A stretch of 56,031 nucleotides of DNA from Jaenimonas drosophilae (lineage: Eukaryota > Euglenozoa > Kinetoplastea > Trypanosomatida > Trypanosomatidae). The translations under genes and the position numbers were made by a program. The stretch covers positions 1 through 56,031 of the forward strand of contig JASAON010001560.1 in the NCBI GenBank assembly GCA_030849065.1, read 5' to 3'. The notes under the pieces were generated by a model. That model had not been told where the DNA came from and did no database searches. It was given only the letters and a program-made list of their open reading frames with translations. Below are positions 8,853 to 17,756 of this stretch, piece by piece; position 1 is the stretch's first letter, and each line of letters opens with the position of its first letter.

Positions 8853-9242
8853 TTAGTGGCGCTCACCGCGGAGACGGAGGGCCAGCTGCACGTCCTTGGG
8901 CATGATGGTCACACGCTTGGCGTGGATGCAGGCCAAGTTGGTGTCAGCAAGCAGGGACACCACGTAGGACTCCGTGGCCTCCTGGATGGCAAGGATGGCG
9001 CTGCTCTGGAAGCGGAGGCCCTCCTTCTGGGCACCCGACACCTCACGCACAAGGCGCTGGAAGGGTGCGCGCTGGATCAGCAGGTCAGTGCTCTTCTGGA
9101 AGGCGCGGATCTCACGGAGCGCCACGGTGCCAGGACGCCAGCGGCGAGCATGCTTCACGCCAGACGCAGCCTTGGGGGCCTTCTTGGTCTTCTTGGAGGT
9201 GATGCTGCGCTTGGCACGGGCGGTTTCCTTGGTGCGGGACAT
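8853..9242 (-). CDS. H3: Histone H3, kinetoplastid type
   Basis: This 129-residue core histone packages DNA with H4, H2A and H2B. The fold region is obvious: [60 protein letters not shown] and [14 protein letters not shown]. The tail is the divergent kinetoplastid kind: [20 protein letters not shown] instead of the ARTKQTARKSTGG of most eukaryotes, and it is shorter. Lys4 is kept, while the usual K9-S10 and K27-S28 contexts are not recognisable. It is a single copy here, flanked by unrelated genes, so any tandem H3 cluster is elsewhere. The substitutions fit a genuine expressed H3; a variant such as H3V is less likely because the core is standard. Confidence 0.95.
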   Translation of the reverse strand: MSRTKETARAKRSITSKKTKKAPKAASGVKHARRWRPGTVALREIRAFQKSTDLLIQRAPFQRLVREVSGAQKEGLRFQSSAILAIQEATESYVVSLLADTNLACIHAKRVTIMPKDVQLALRLRGERH

Positions 9243-9606
9243 GGTTGGTGATATATGGAGTGGTGTTGGTGTGGGTGTTGCGAGAGCAGAACTACGGTGA
9301 TACGAAGAAGAGTAAAGTGAAGGAGCGTGGACTCTTGCATGCAGTATGCACGTACCAATACACAGATAACATCAGATTCACCACACTAGCATCACACAAA
9401 TCATTGCACACTTGTGATTGTAGAGCTCAATCGAATCACACACATGAGCTACACGGAGGGGTGGGACAGTAGAGAATACAGCAACAGCAACAAAAAAAAG
9501 GTAGCAGTAGTAGCGGCAGAACACATTGGACTACCTTCTGACAAATCATGAGACTATTCTGGCAATTGCTCCTACCAACGTTGTGGCAGGAACTGTAAAA
9601 CAACAC
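9243..9606 (-). other. Intergenic spacer upstream of histone H3
   Basis: About 360 nt. The coding strand has a T8 run (plus-strand A8 near 9492-9499) and CA-rich sequence just before the H3 ATG (CAACACCCACACCAACACC). It would contain the H3 splice acceptor and the 3' UTR of the next gene upstream. No coding frame is convincing. Confidence 0.45.
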
Positions 9607-10638
9607 TCAACAGAAAATCTCATCCTCGAATGGATCTCTATGTAGCATACCAAGCATATACAACTCATTCACACTAATCCATCCAAGCGTGCCCCACTCC
9701 ACAAACACGTCATCTATGTAGAACTTGTGGCCTTCGCTACCAAACATAGGCTGCTTCTCGAAATGCCGAGCCTCAGCGGAATAGATCAGCACCTCATCAT
9801 CGGCATCCTTCAGTGCATCATACTCCGCACCATTTCCACAAACACGGTACATGTACTCACTGGCACGGCAATACACCTCCACACTCACTGTACTCTCACT
9901 GCCAGAGATGCTCGGTAGGTGGCGCACATCAAAGCGTACCTCCATCAGCTCACTCAGAAACAGCATCATGGAGTCAAAAAATGCACGTGGTGGTAAATCG
10001 GCATCATTCCCTGAGGGAAACCCCAAACGAAGAATTTGCTGCTCATACACAACCTCTTGCTCTACCGTCCAGTGTGTAAAGCACCGGTTGAGATCTGGTC
10101 TCTCCTGCTTCCTCCAACGCAGCAGAGGTCTAGTAGATGGTCGATGGTACAACGTCAAATGCGGAGATGAGCCGCTAGCAAAGGAAATGCATAGAGGGAG
10201 GTCTGTCTCGTCATCATCTCGAGCGGCACACTGCAGATAGTAGTTGGTCCGCGTGCGGAAGTACTCCTGCAGGTCTTCAATGGTTCTGATGGGCTTGTCA
10301 CCAAATGTCCTCCTCAGCCGCTCAATGACCTTGAGTGTCAAAGGAGGTATCACGGGTAATCTCTCCTGGACTATGGTATCTATGGATTTGCGTGGTGGGC
10401 TCTTGGGGGGGTTCGCTCTTCTTTCTGCTTCCACTTGCCTGCCCACCCTACCGACCTCACGCAGTTTAGAGTCAGACACCTCGCGCCAGGTCCTCATATT
10501 AATGGCCACAGGGCCTGGCATGGGATCCTTCTCAAAGTCATACTCACTATATCTGCGCTTCGCTCCTCTTCTCCCGGGGAAGCACATCGACGGCGACGGC
10601 ATGTGCCAATTGTTAAGGTTTCCCTCGAACAATTTCAT
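9607..10638 (-). CDS. Unknown protein, 343 residues
   Basis: I do not recognise this family. The open frame continues upstream to 10782, but that part is a translated CA microsatellite (THTHTNT), so I start at ATG 10636-10638 (MKLFEGNLNNW), after the acceptor-like CACTTAG. The first 100 residues are basic with Pro/Arg runs; the rest looks globular. Segments seen include LTLKVIERLRRTFGDKPIRT, YFRTRTNYYLQCAARDDDET, FFDSMMLFLSELMEVRFDVR and a C-terminal acidic stretch ending HRDPFEDEIFC. No signal peptide, membrane span or catalytic motif is visible. Hydrophobic periodicity supports a real protein. Function unknown. Confidence 0.7.
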   Translation of the reverse strand: MKLFEGNLNNWHMPSPSMCFPGRRGAKRRYSEYDFEKDPMPGPVAINMRTWREVSDSKLREVGRVGRQVEAERRANPPKSPPRKSIDTIVQERLPVIPPLTLKVIERLRRTFGDKPIRTIEDLQEYFRTRTNYYLQCAARDDDETDLPLCISFASGSSPHLTLYHRPSTRPLLRWRKQERPDLNRCFTHWTVEQEVVYEQQILRLGFPSGNDADLPPRAFFDSMMLFLSELMEVRFDVRHLPSISGSESTVSVEVYCRASEYMYRVCGNGAEYDALKDADDEVLIYSAEARHFEKQPMFGSEGHKFYIDDVFVEWGTLGWISVNELYMLGMLHRDPFEDEIFC

Positions 10639-10957
10639 TGTGCAGCACAGTGCGAGTCCACCTAAGTGGTGTAGTAAGTGATCTGTATTTGTGTGTGTGT
10701 GTGTGTTTGTTGGGTGTAGGTTCTCCGAGAAGACGATGAGAAGCGGCAGAGAGATAGAATCAGAGGTGAGTGATGAGAGCATGAAGAACCAAAGAGATGA
10801 AGTTGCTGATCAATGGCCAAGAGCGACTGTTGTTGAAGAACTTGCTGCCGAACCACAGTCAATAGATAGGTGAAAGATAACACTGGAGGGTGTTGTTGAT
10901 GTGCGTGCAGAAGCCCAGAACACGTACCGCGCCAACGACCCCGTCTTCAACGCCGCC
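10639..10957 (-). other. Intergenic spacer with microsatellite
   Basis: About 320 nt containing (GT)8 on the plus strand at 10691-10706, which reads as (CA)8 on the coding strand. It lies shortly upstream of AATACAG and CACTTAG acceptor candidates for the 343-residue protein. The rest should be the 3' UTR of the ubiquitin-conjugating enzyme gene. Confidence 0.5.
10691..10706. repeat. (GT)8 microsatellite
   Basis: Perfect dinucleotide run read directly from the sequence. On the transcribed strand it is CA, not a pyrimidine tract, so the nearby splice acceptor depends on less typical context. Confidence 0.9.
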
Positions 10958-12124
10958 TTAGCGAATGAAGTAGTCCAATCCAATGTGGAGCAGCCATGCG
11001 CCACCCTTGACCAGAAGCCACGAGGCCACGCGTCGAAGTAGAATGAGCGCAAGGACCGTCGTGCAGCACTTGAACACAACATCAATCCGATCCATGGAAA
11101 AGCGTAGAGTCCATCGTGCCACTTGCACTTGCACCTCCGGGGGCTCATTGGCGGGGACATCGGCGTTGACGTTGGGGTCATTCGCAGCTACAGCAAGGGG
11201 CTGTGGGGCAACTTCTTCCACAACTACTTCACCTACGTTCTGTTGGACGTGGTCGGTGCTACGGGGAATGGCTTCAGTAGGGCTTCCTGCATTGAGGTCC
11301 ACGTCTGGGGACCCTGCAACCTCGGCCACAACTCGCCCATCGCCCTGAGGTGTTGCCACTTCTGCTGACGATGCCTGCTGAGCATCACTGTTGCTCGTTG
11401 AAGGCCCCTGCGGAGTGACTTCGGGTATTGTTGGGGACGTCGCAGATTCTGGTACGGTCACAACAGGACTCATGCTTGAAGAATCTGGGGCAGATAACGG
11501 AGTCTGCTGTGCTTGGCCTCCCGTTGTTTGCTCTGTGGAGGGAGACGGAGTAGGCAACGTTGTTGGCACTTGTGACTTCTTCTCCTCACTAGTTTCGGGG
11601 TAGGGAGCCATGTGGGTATTGTAGATGTCCTCGATTTTTTGCCCGCAGCCGGGGCACTGGAAGCTCCAGCTCTTCTCGGCCATCCGTTCCTTCTCTTGTG
11701 GGGAGAAGATTGAGCGGTGAATGGCTCCAACCCCCACTTCGTCATCCTGCCCCATAAAAAGACGGAGGGCGAGGAGGATGAAGTTGATGTCGTAGGTGGG
11801 CTGCCAAAGCTCCTTGTGGTAGCTACTAATTGTGGAGCAAATCTTCATGTCGAGCTGAAACCGTCCATTCGGGGTGAAGAAGACGATGTCTGGCGGCGCA
11901 AAGGGATAGGAGTGTGAAAAGATGAGGGCTCCATGGTAAATACCCTTGGCGTAGGGTCCTGCAGTGCCATCTGCTGCACTTGAGGGGCCTTTGATGGTGA
12001 AGTGCCACTGGAATATATCCCCGTCGAGGGGTTCGGCGAACAAATCAGCAACACGGTTTTCTACCTTCATCATATTGCGCTGCTCCGTCCCTAGGCGCTT
12101 GATGGTGGCGTGGACTCCTGCCAT
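10958..12124 (-). CDS. Tail-anchored ubiquitin-conjugating enzyme E2, UBE2J/Ubc6 type
   Basis: Ubc6/UBE2J enzymes sit in the ER membrane and pass ubiquitin to ERAD substrates. The UBC fold fills residues 5-150: FQWHFTIKGP, YHGALIFSHSYPFAPPDIVF, the Ubc6-type TPNGRF in place of the usual HPN, and catalytic Cys96 in LDMKICSTISSYHKELWQPT. A CPGC pair follows at 157-160, a feature I recall from some members of this group. A long Ser/Pro/Thr linker leads to a hydrophobic C-terminal anchor (about 350-385, VLALILLRR and WLLVKGGAWLLHIGL). The 388-residue length and tail anchor fit the family. The ATG at 12124 begins directly before the conserved N-terminal helix. It probably works with an Hrd1- or Doa10-like ligase encoded elsewhere. 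Confidence 0.92.
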   Translation of the reverse strand: MAGVHATIKRLGTEQRNMMKVENRVADLFAEPLDGDIFQWHFTIKGPSSAADGTAGPYAKGIYHGALIFSHSYPFAPPDIVFFTPNGRFQLDMKICSTISSYHKELWQPTYDINFILLALRLFMGQDDEVGVGAIHRSIFSPQEKERMAEKSWSFQCPGCGQKIEDIYNTHMAPYPETSEEKKSQVPTTLPTPSPSTEQTTGGQAQQTPLSAPDSSSMSPVVTVPESATSPTIPEVTPQGPSTSNSDAQQASSAEVATPQGDGRVVAEVAGSPDVDLNAGSPTEAIPRSTDHVQQNVGEVVVEEVAPQPLAVAANDPNVNADVPANEPPEVQVQVARWTLRFSMDRIDVVFKCCTTVLALILLRRVASWLLVKGGAWLLHIGLDYFIR

Positions 12125-12664
12125 GGTGACGTGAAATCACGTGCAACAATTTTGACCTTTTTTGCGGAAACAATCTTCACACTGGCACAAGTCAGAGAAG
12201 CAACAAGGAGGGATAGAAGAGGTGCGATCTGGGTGCGCGGAGAGAGGCCCATCCACAACACGCCACATCGAGCAGACACTATAGACAGTGAAGCACATAC
12301 AAGAAGTGACGGGCATGGGAAGAAGGGTGGTGGAAGAGCAGCGGGCGTGCAGCAACACGAGCAACTCGGCAAAAGCAACACAAAACAACAACATGACACG
12401 TCGGTGCCTTCCAAGGGAAAGACCGTTGGGGGTGCAGAAGCTATCAAGAGGAGGGGGAGGGGGGAGAGAGCGGAGAAGTGGAGCAATATCCAACTATTGA
12501 CACCTTATCCGTCTGTCTCATAATGCAATGACTCTTCTAAGTTGGGGTAGGAGCGACGTTCTGTGCCACGTACGTTCCGATGAATCTCTGGAGGATCCAC
12601 GACAGTCTCTAGCTCAGACGATGCAGAGGAACGAATAGACACGATCACCAAGTGTTGTTGGGAT
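12125..12664 (-). other. Intergenic region with strong pyrimidine tract
   Basis: About 540 nt between the ClC gene and the E2 gene. The plus strand has GAGGAGGGGGAGGGGGGAGA at about 12449-12468, which reads as a long C/T tract on the coding strand and is the obvious signal for trans-splicing of the E2 mRNA. No gene seen. Confidence 0.55.
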
Positions 12665-15600
12665 TTATGGCGGACAGGATTGTGCCGCAGAAGGTTCAAC
12701 AACATCGACAGTCACACTCCCCGTTTGCAGCAAACCATCCTCTCCGTGGGGAAGTGGGTTGACGGCATTGGGCATCGAGGCTGGGCGCCGTAGGAGTGAG
12801 GGTCCCGGAAGGGGAATGGTGGATTCTGCAGGACTGAGACCACTGCGAATTGATTGTTCGTTGCCGCTCACGCGTAGTCCACGCCGAACGTCTGTTTCGA
12901 CTGAGGTTGAAGATGTTGACCGAATGGTGACTCCCATGACATCATCCTCTCCCCGTTGCCACAGCTCACGCATCCGGCGGCGCAGGGCGTCAAGAAGCAA
13001 GTCCTTCCGCGTGATGATGCCACTGACGGTATCACCATCCACAACCACCAAGTGTCGTAGGCCCATGGTACGAAAGGTGTGGTAGGTCATTTGAAGATTG
13101 AAGAACGGCGGCACCACCCACGGGCTGCGGTTGATGATCAGACTGAGGTCCACAACCTGGGGAAGGTCCGCCAGTTGTGCCTCAATGGAGTCCATATCCA
13201 CACCTTGGGACAGGTTGAGACGGCCAACATCTACGGTACTTAGCGGGGCACGGGGGAGGGCTGGGGGACGGTTGGAGACCATCTGACGCTCTCCAAAGAA
13301 GAGGGAGCTCTTGTGCCGGATCCATCCCTTCCAGTTCATGCGGTTAACCTCCATCACACAGGCCTCCAGCCTGCCGCCAAATCCGTCACTGTCCTCCCAC
13401 GACATACCCTGATCCAGCAGCTGCACGGTCGGTGGCGATGGGTGCGATGGTGGTGGTACAGAAGGGTTTTCCTTGGGCACATCCGACGCGTTGGATGACA
13501 CGACCGGGCGCCGCAACTCGGGAAGCGAGAGATAGACCTGCAGATCCTCACGAGTGACCAAGCCCACAAACTTGTAGCGGCGAGCGCGGCGACGGGTGGT
13601 GGAACCCCCGCCAATGGAGGACGTGGACTTCATTCGCTGAAGCCCAGTTGCTGGGGTCGTGAGATCCGTCCCAGCTGATTGGCCGCACATGCGCGACCGT
13701 GTTCGAGACTCCTCTAACTCGACGTCGACGTCATCGTCATCGTCGCCTTCCACCGCCTCCACGACGGGGAAGGCGTGGTGAGAGGTGTTCCGCAGCGCGC
13801 GAAGCACCACCTCGGTCCTCTCCTTCGTCCTCAGAGTGACCACCGGCGAGGCCATCACATCGGCCGCGGTGAGCTGCTCAAACTCCGATCTCTCCAAATC
13901 ATGGGGGAGGTAAGGGACGCAGGTGAGGTGCAGCATGTGGTGGTAGAGTGGCTCAGCCAACCAATCGGCAACCGTCTTGGAGACCACGATGGCCACCATC
14001 ACCGGAAGCAGGTAGTGGAGCTCGGCGGAGAGCTCCACCATAATGACGCAAATCGACATGGTCATGCGCGACGTGCCCGCCAGGAAGGCACCGGCACCAA
14101 TGAGGGCGAAAACGCCAGGATCCATCCACGAGTCGGTGGCGGCGTAGCTGTGTGGTATGCTGGGGTTGTGGGTCGCACCAACAGTCCACAGCACAAGACC
14201 AAAGAGACGCCCAAAGGCAGCACCGAGGACCAGACTGGGTACGACGAGCCCTCCCGACACGGCCGCACCGCTCGAGAGACAGGCAAAGATAAAGTAGAGC
14301 ACCACGAATAGGAGTAGGTAGTACCAGGGGAACTCACCAGCGGTTTGGCGGGAGAAGAGATGACGAATGGCGGTCTTTCCCGAGAGCATCGACAAGGAGC
14401 CAAAAGGGCTGTAGGCGTTGCTCTTGAAGCAGAGGTCATCAAAGAGACGTTCCTCCGTCTCGGTGCCCCAAATGTGAAAGGTGTCGTTGGCCGCGTCCAC
14501 AATGGGTTCAATGTGGCGGCACTCGGAGACTAGCGTGAGGAGGTACATGAAGCCGCAGTATGTGACGGCAATCAGTACCGGCTCGGCAACCCGACGAAGT
14601 GGGTATGGCTGCAGACGTACACGACGCCACTTGATCAAAATGATGTTCAGCTTTGTGAATAGGGCCGCCAAAGCTCCAGACATGGCGCCAAGGAACAGTG
14701 ACGGAACAATTGCAATGAGATTGAGTGGGATGGTGACATTAACCTCGAAGAGCACCGATACCGAGTTGGAGACCCAGCCCAGTAGGCGTCGGTCTTCCAC
14801 TGCTGAGTTGATGATGCTGGTAAAGGTGAAGCAGACCATGGTGGCCAAGAAGATCTGCCCGCTGGCAGAGTGGTCCCAGAAGCTGCAGACCTCTTCCATG
14901 ACGAATAGAAGTCCACCAATCGGAGCCCCAAAGGCAGCACTAACTCCACAGGCCGCGCCAGCAGTGATGAAGTCACGGCGATCCTTGTTGTTCCGGAAGC
15001 CAGAAAAGAGCGAGGTCTGAAAGCCCAAGGTGCGGCTTCGTCCCTGGGTAACTCCAGCTCCGGTGATTGCCCCAAGATGAATAAGAGGAGCCTCTAGGCC
15101 CACAGGGAGGCCACCCGCCACGGCAAAAACACACGAGACAATCTTGGCCAAGAAGGTTCGAATGTTCATGGCACGTCGCAGCTGCACGCCGTTGAGGTAT
15201 GCCATCACATCGGGAATGCCTCCACCTGCTGCAGCTGGTTCAAAAAAGACCACCACAGCGGTGGCAATTGAGACGAAAGCGGCGGATGCGCTCACCCAAA
15301 AGAAGAAGCCAACCAAACAACCCCCGAATCGAACCGAGGCGTTGTTGATGATGTGGTGGAGGGTCACACTGCGATAGGACTCTAGAGCATCCACAGCATA
15401 GGCAACAACCGCAGCAACGACGCCAACGGACAGCGCGATTAGAATATGAAGGAGCCACCGGACGATGATGTGGCGGCGTTCGTCGCCGTTGGCTTGATAG
15501 GTTTGAATGTGAGAGGCGGCAGCACTGAATGTAGGCGACATGGGTGCGTCTTGACCAGGAGATCCAGAGGAACTCGCCGGACGTTGTGTACGTCGAAGAT

Positions 15601-15847
15601 GTTCAATGTACATAGTGGGATAGGCCTTGTAGTAGTCATAGCTCTCAAAGCTGGCTTGTTTCTCCAGCTCTGCCGGGGTGAGGTCTTCACCATGTTTGGA
15701 TCCTGTCGAAGGGTTCGCCGTATCGACAAGGTCCTGCCAGATATCTCTGAACCATCGCACCATTCGGCGTGGGGCACTCACCGACTCCTGCGGCTCCACG
15801 CAATGAACTTCATGGGAATCGTTCGTTTCTCGCTGGTCAAATGACAT
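12665..15847 (-). CDS. ClC-family chloride channel/transporter with CBS pair, 1060 residues
   Basis: ClC proteins move chloride across membranes as channels or 2Cl-/H+ exchangers. The membrane domain (about residues 120-640) shows the signature loops in modified form. GGGIPDV at 208-214 replaces GSGIP, so the selectivity serine is a glycine. GLEAPLIH at about 250-257 replaces GKEGPxxH but keeps the gating glutamate (E252). GGLVVPSL replaces GxFxP. FGAPIGGLLFVMEE keeps the proton-pathway glutamate (E318/E319). Together the two glutamates favour an exchanger. Two CBS domains follow: DVMASPVVTLRTKE near 660, and PFFNLQMTYHTFRTMGLRHL plus SGIITRKDLL near 915-960. A long disordered, acidic insert separates them. 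The frame extends to 15943, but an acceptor (TTCTTTCGGGCAAG) lies inside that stretch, so I use ATG 15845-15847. Probably endosomal, acidocalcisomal or contractile-vacuole membrane (inference). Confidence 0.93.
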   Translation of the reverse strand: MSFDQRETNDSHEVHCVEPQESVSAPRRMVRWFRDIWQDLVDTANPSTGSKHGEDLTPAELEKQASFESYDYYKAYPTMYIEHLRRTQRPASSSGSPGQDAPMSPTFSAAASHIQTYQANGDERRHIIVRWLLHILIALSVGVVAAVVAYAVDALESYRSVTLHHIINNASVRFGGCLVGFFFWVSASAAFVSIATAVVVFFEPAAAGGGIPDVMAYLNGVQLRRAMNIRTFLAKIVSCVFAVAGGLPVGLEAPLIHLGAITGAGVTQGRSRTLGFQTSLFSGFRNNKDRRDFITAGAACGVSAAFGAPIGGLLFVMEEVCSFWDHSASGQIFLATMVCFTFTSIINSAVEDRRLLGWVSNSVSVLFEVNVTIPLNLIAIVPSLFLGAMSGALAALFTKLNIILIKWRRVRLQPYPLRRVAEPVLIAVTYCGFMYLLTLVSECRHIEPIVDAANDTFHIWGTETEERLFDDLCFKSNAYSPFGSLSMLSGKTAIRHLFSRQTAGEFPWYYLLLFVVLYFIFACLSSGAAVSGGLVVPSLVLGAAFGRLFGLVLWTVGATHNPSIPHSYAATDSWMDPGVFALIGAGAFLAGTSRMTMSICVIMVELSAELHYLLPVMVAIVVSKTVADWLAEPLYHHMLHLTCVPYLPHDLERSEFEQLTAADVMASPVVTLRTKERTEVVLRALRNTSHHAFPVVEAVEGDDDDDVDVELEESRTRSRMCGQSAGTDLTTPATGLQRMKSTSSIGGGSTTRRRARRYKFVGLVTREDLQVYLSLPELRRPVVSSNASDVPKENPSVPPPSHPSPPTVQLLDQGMSWEDSDGFGGRLEACVMEVNRMNWKGWIRHKSSLFFGERQMVSNRPPALPRAPLSTVDVGRLNLSQGVDMDSIEAQLADLPQVVDLSLIINRSPWVVPPFFNLQMTYHTFRTMGLRHLVVVDGDTVSGIITRKDLLLDALRRRMRELWQRGEDDVMGVTIRSTSSTSVETDVRRGLRVSGNEQSIRSGLSPAESTIPLPGPSLLRRPASMPNAVNPLPHGEDGLLQTGSVTVDVVEPSAAQSCPP

Positions 15848-16428
15848 GGCCAAAAGACAAATAAGTGACTTGCCCGAAAGAAGGCAGTAGGCACTCGGGT
15901 AGCCACAATCAACGCAACTGACGGAGAAGGGAGGATTGACCAAGGGAGGAGAAGACTAGCACTTAGTCCAAATCTCTGTTGCTACGCGACGCACGCACTA
16001 ACAACTCAGCCAATGATGGCACAATGACCAGTCTCTCGGTCTAATCAATTAGGCTCAGCTACTGACAGATAAAGCAACAAATTCAACAGATAGAATCGAA
16101 AACGGAAATGTTCCGTGATATATATAATGCACTGGAGATGAAGAGGTGTGTTGGTATTGCTTGTGCCAGTGTTTGTTTGTGTGTGTGTGGTAGAGGCACT
16201 TGAGGCCTGAAGATGCCAATCAAGCTCTACAGGGTCGTACAGATAGAGAAGAATGGAGAAGGTCATGATACAAAAGCATGCGTGGGAAGCCCTCAAGTTT
16301 GACGAACTGATAATAGTGACACAAGAAGTGCAGAGGGAGTAGCTCTGGCTTGGTCATCGCTGTCACGGTTAGTAGCAGACCCGTTTACTCGAACACAACA
16401 TCGCTTTCCTTCAGCGGAGACAGACAGT
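15848..16428 (-). other. Intergenic region
   Basis: About 580 nt between RRP36 and ClC. It holds the ClC acceptor, GTTTGTTTGTGTGTGTGTGG on the plus strand at 16171-16190, and AT-rich sequence around 16050-16130 probably belonging to the RRP36 3' UTR. No coding frame or structured RNA is supported. Confidence 0.5.
15869..15891 (-). promoter_or_regulatory. Predicted trans-splice acceptor of the ClC gene
   Basis: The coding strand reads CTACTGCCTTCTTTCGGGCAAG with AG at 15870-15869, leaving a 21-nt leader before the ATG at 15847. It supports trimming the 32-residue upstream extension. Confidence 0.5.
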
Positions 16429-17088
16429 CTAGTGCTTTCGCACCTTCTTCGCGACATACCGATCCACCGCAAGCTTGCCGCCTCGCTGTTCCAGCTTATC
16501 GAACAAATCGCCCAGAACTGCCTTCTTGAGTTCACGGCGCTTGGGGAAGTAGGGCTTCGACTTGGTTCCCTCCTTCACCGCCTTCATCTCGTTCTTCATC
16601 AGCGCATGTTTCACCTTCTGCTGCCGGCTCGTAGAGGCGCGGTCGGTGCGTCGTGAGCGATAGAGTTCCGAGGCTCGCTTCAGCTGTTCAAGCTCCCGGT
16701 AGACGCGCGGTGCTGGAGTCAGCTTGAGCTGCCTGAGGTCTTCGGCGTGTTCCTCGCCAAAGACCTCGCGTTCATTGTCACTCAGATCGTACTCCTCAAG
16801 ATCTTCACCCGTCTCTTCGAGCTCCATGCGGCGGAGGATGCACTTGAGACACTTGATGCGGAACCGACGTTGGTACTCCTCCTTCTCTTCCTGCTCCATG
16901 AGGAATTGATAGTTTTGGCTGAAGAGCTTTTGGTCTGGCTCACCGCCAAACAGGGGGTCAAAGCGCGGGTCGATATTAGTCGGCTTACGCTGGCTCACCC
17001 CTGACGGCCGCCGAGCACTTGCTGTGCTGGAGGCAGGACGTACGCGTGCACTTCGCGCAGGCGGTGGCCCGTCGTCGTCGTGTGGCAT
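16429..17088 (-). CDS. RRP36: RRP36 homologue, 90S pre-ribosome factor
   Basis: RRP36 acts in the small-subunit processome during early 18S rRNA maturation. The family signature is present: the DPRFDPLFGG block near residue 40, FSQNYQFLMEQEEKEEYQRR, a highly charged helical middle, and the basic end KPYFPKRRELKKAVLGDLFD followed by GGKLAVDRYVAKKVRKH. The frame runs upstream to 17268, but the extra 60 residues are translated from the pyrimidine tract and acceptor (CTGTGTCAG at 17179-17171). The start is therefore placed at ATG 17086-17088, giving 219 residues, close to family length. Nucleolar location is expected. It sits with other ribosome genes in the window (uL16, TCF25), but no operon-like coupling should be assumed in a kinetoplastid array. 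Confidence 0.88.
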   Translation of the reverse strand: MPHDDDGPPPARSARVRPASSTASARRPSGVSQRKPTNIDPRFDPLFGGEPDQKLFSQNYQFLMEQEEKEEYQRRFRIKCLKCILRRMELEETGEDLEEYDLSDNEREVFGEEHAEDLRQLKLTPAPRVYRELEQLKRASELYRSRRTDRASTSRQQKVKHALMKNEMKAVKEGTKSKPYFPKRRELKKAVLGDLFDKLEQRGGKLAVDRYVAKKVRKH

Positions 17089-17756
17089 TGACGCGGGGTG
17101 TTTGGCGTCTCGCGTTTCGATTAATGCCTTCTTATGAGCTATCACTGGTGTGAGATGAGAGGAACAGCCCCTGACACAGCAACCCCAATGAATGTTGAGA
17201 TAGAAAAAGAAGAGTGAGAGAAGTAGATCGCTTTCATATGACATGATCAATGTTGAGGGTACAACCACCTACGTGGCAGTATGTGGCGCAGGTAAGTCAT
17301 CCGAAAGGGTCGGTACGGTGGTGCAACAAAAAAGGGGAGGGCACGAGCCACGTGGCTAAATTCGCCAACCGCAACAAGTGTGGCTCGCCCGCCAATACAA
17401 AAAGAGATGATGCCGTACAGAAGCGCTGCTCCGTAGAGAGAGGAATCGGTTGTGTTATACCCACCTTTCACGTTCTAGTGTTGCAGCTCTGAGACCCCAG
17501 CGTTGTGTCTGCGGGTCGGTCACCGTGGCCACTTGAGCGATATAGGTACACATGACCTGGCAGCATGAACAATTCCACATCCTGTGCTGTTCCAGCAGTT
17601 CTTATATCAGTATTGCGAAAGAAAGAACCGGGGGTGGGGCACGATATGCCTCTTTGCCTTCGGCAGTCAGGCCACGCTTCACCTCATCACCCTCTTCGCT
17701 GGGTGTGTACTCTGTGCGGTACAACACCGCAGCACTGTGAAGTGAGAAGAGAGTCG
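17089..17756 (-). other. Intergenic region
   Basis: About 670 nt. Near the RRP36 end the plus strand has GATAGAAAAAGAAGAGTGAG around 17199-17218, a coding-strand pyrimidine tract that precedes the CTGTGTCAG acceptor. A second purine run (AAAAAAGGGGAGGG) lies near 17327-17340. The remainder is probably the 3' UTR of the four-span membrane protein gene. No gene seen. Confidence 0.5.

Noticed and set aside
8841..9251. Plus-strand frame of 136 residues opposite histone H3
   Set aside because: Complete overlap with an unmistakable histone gene on the other strand.
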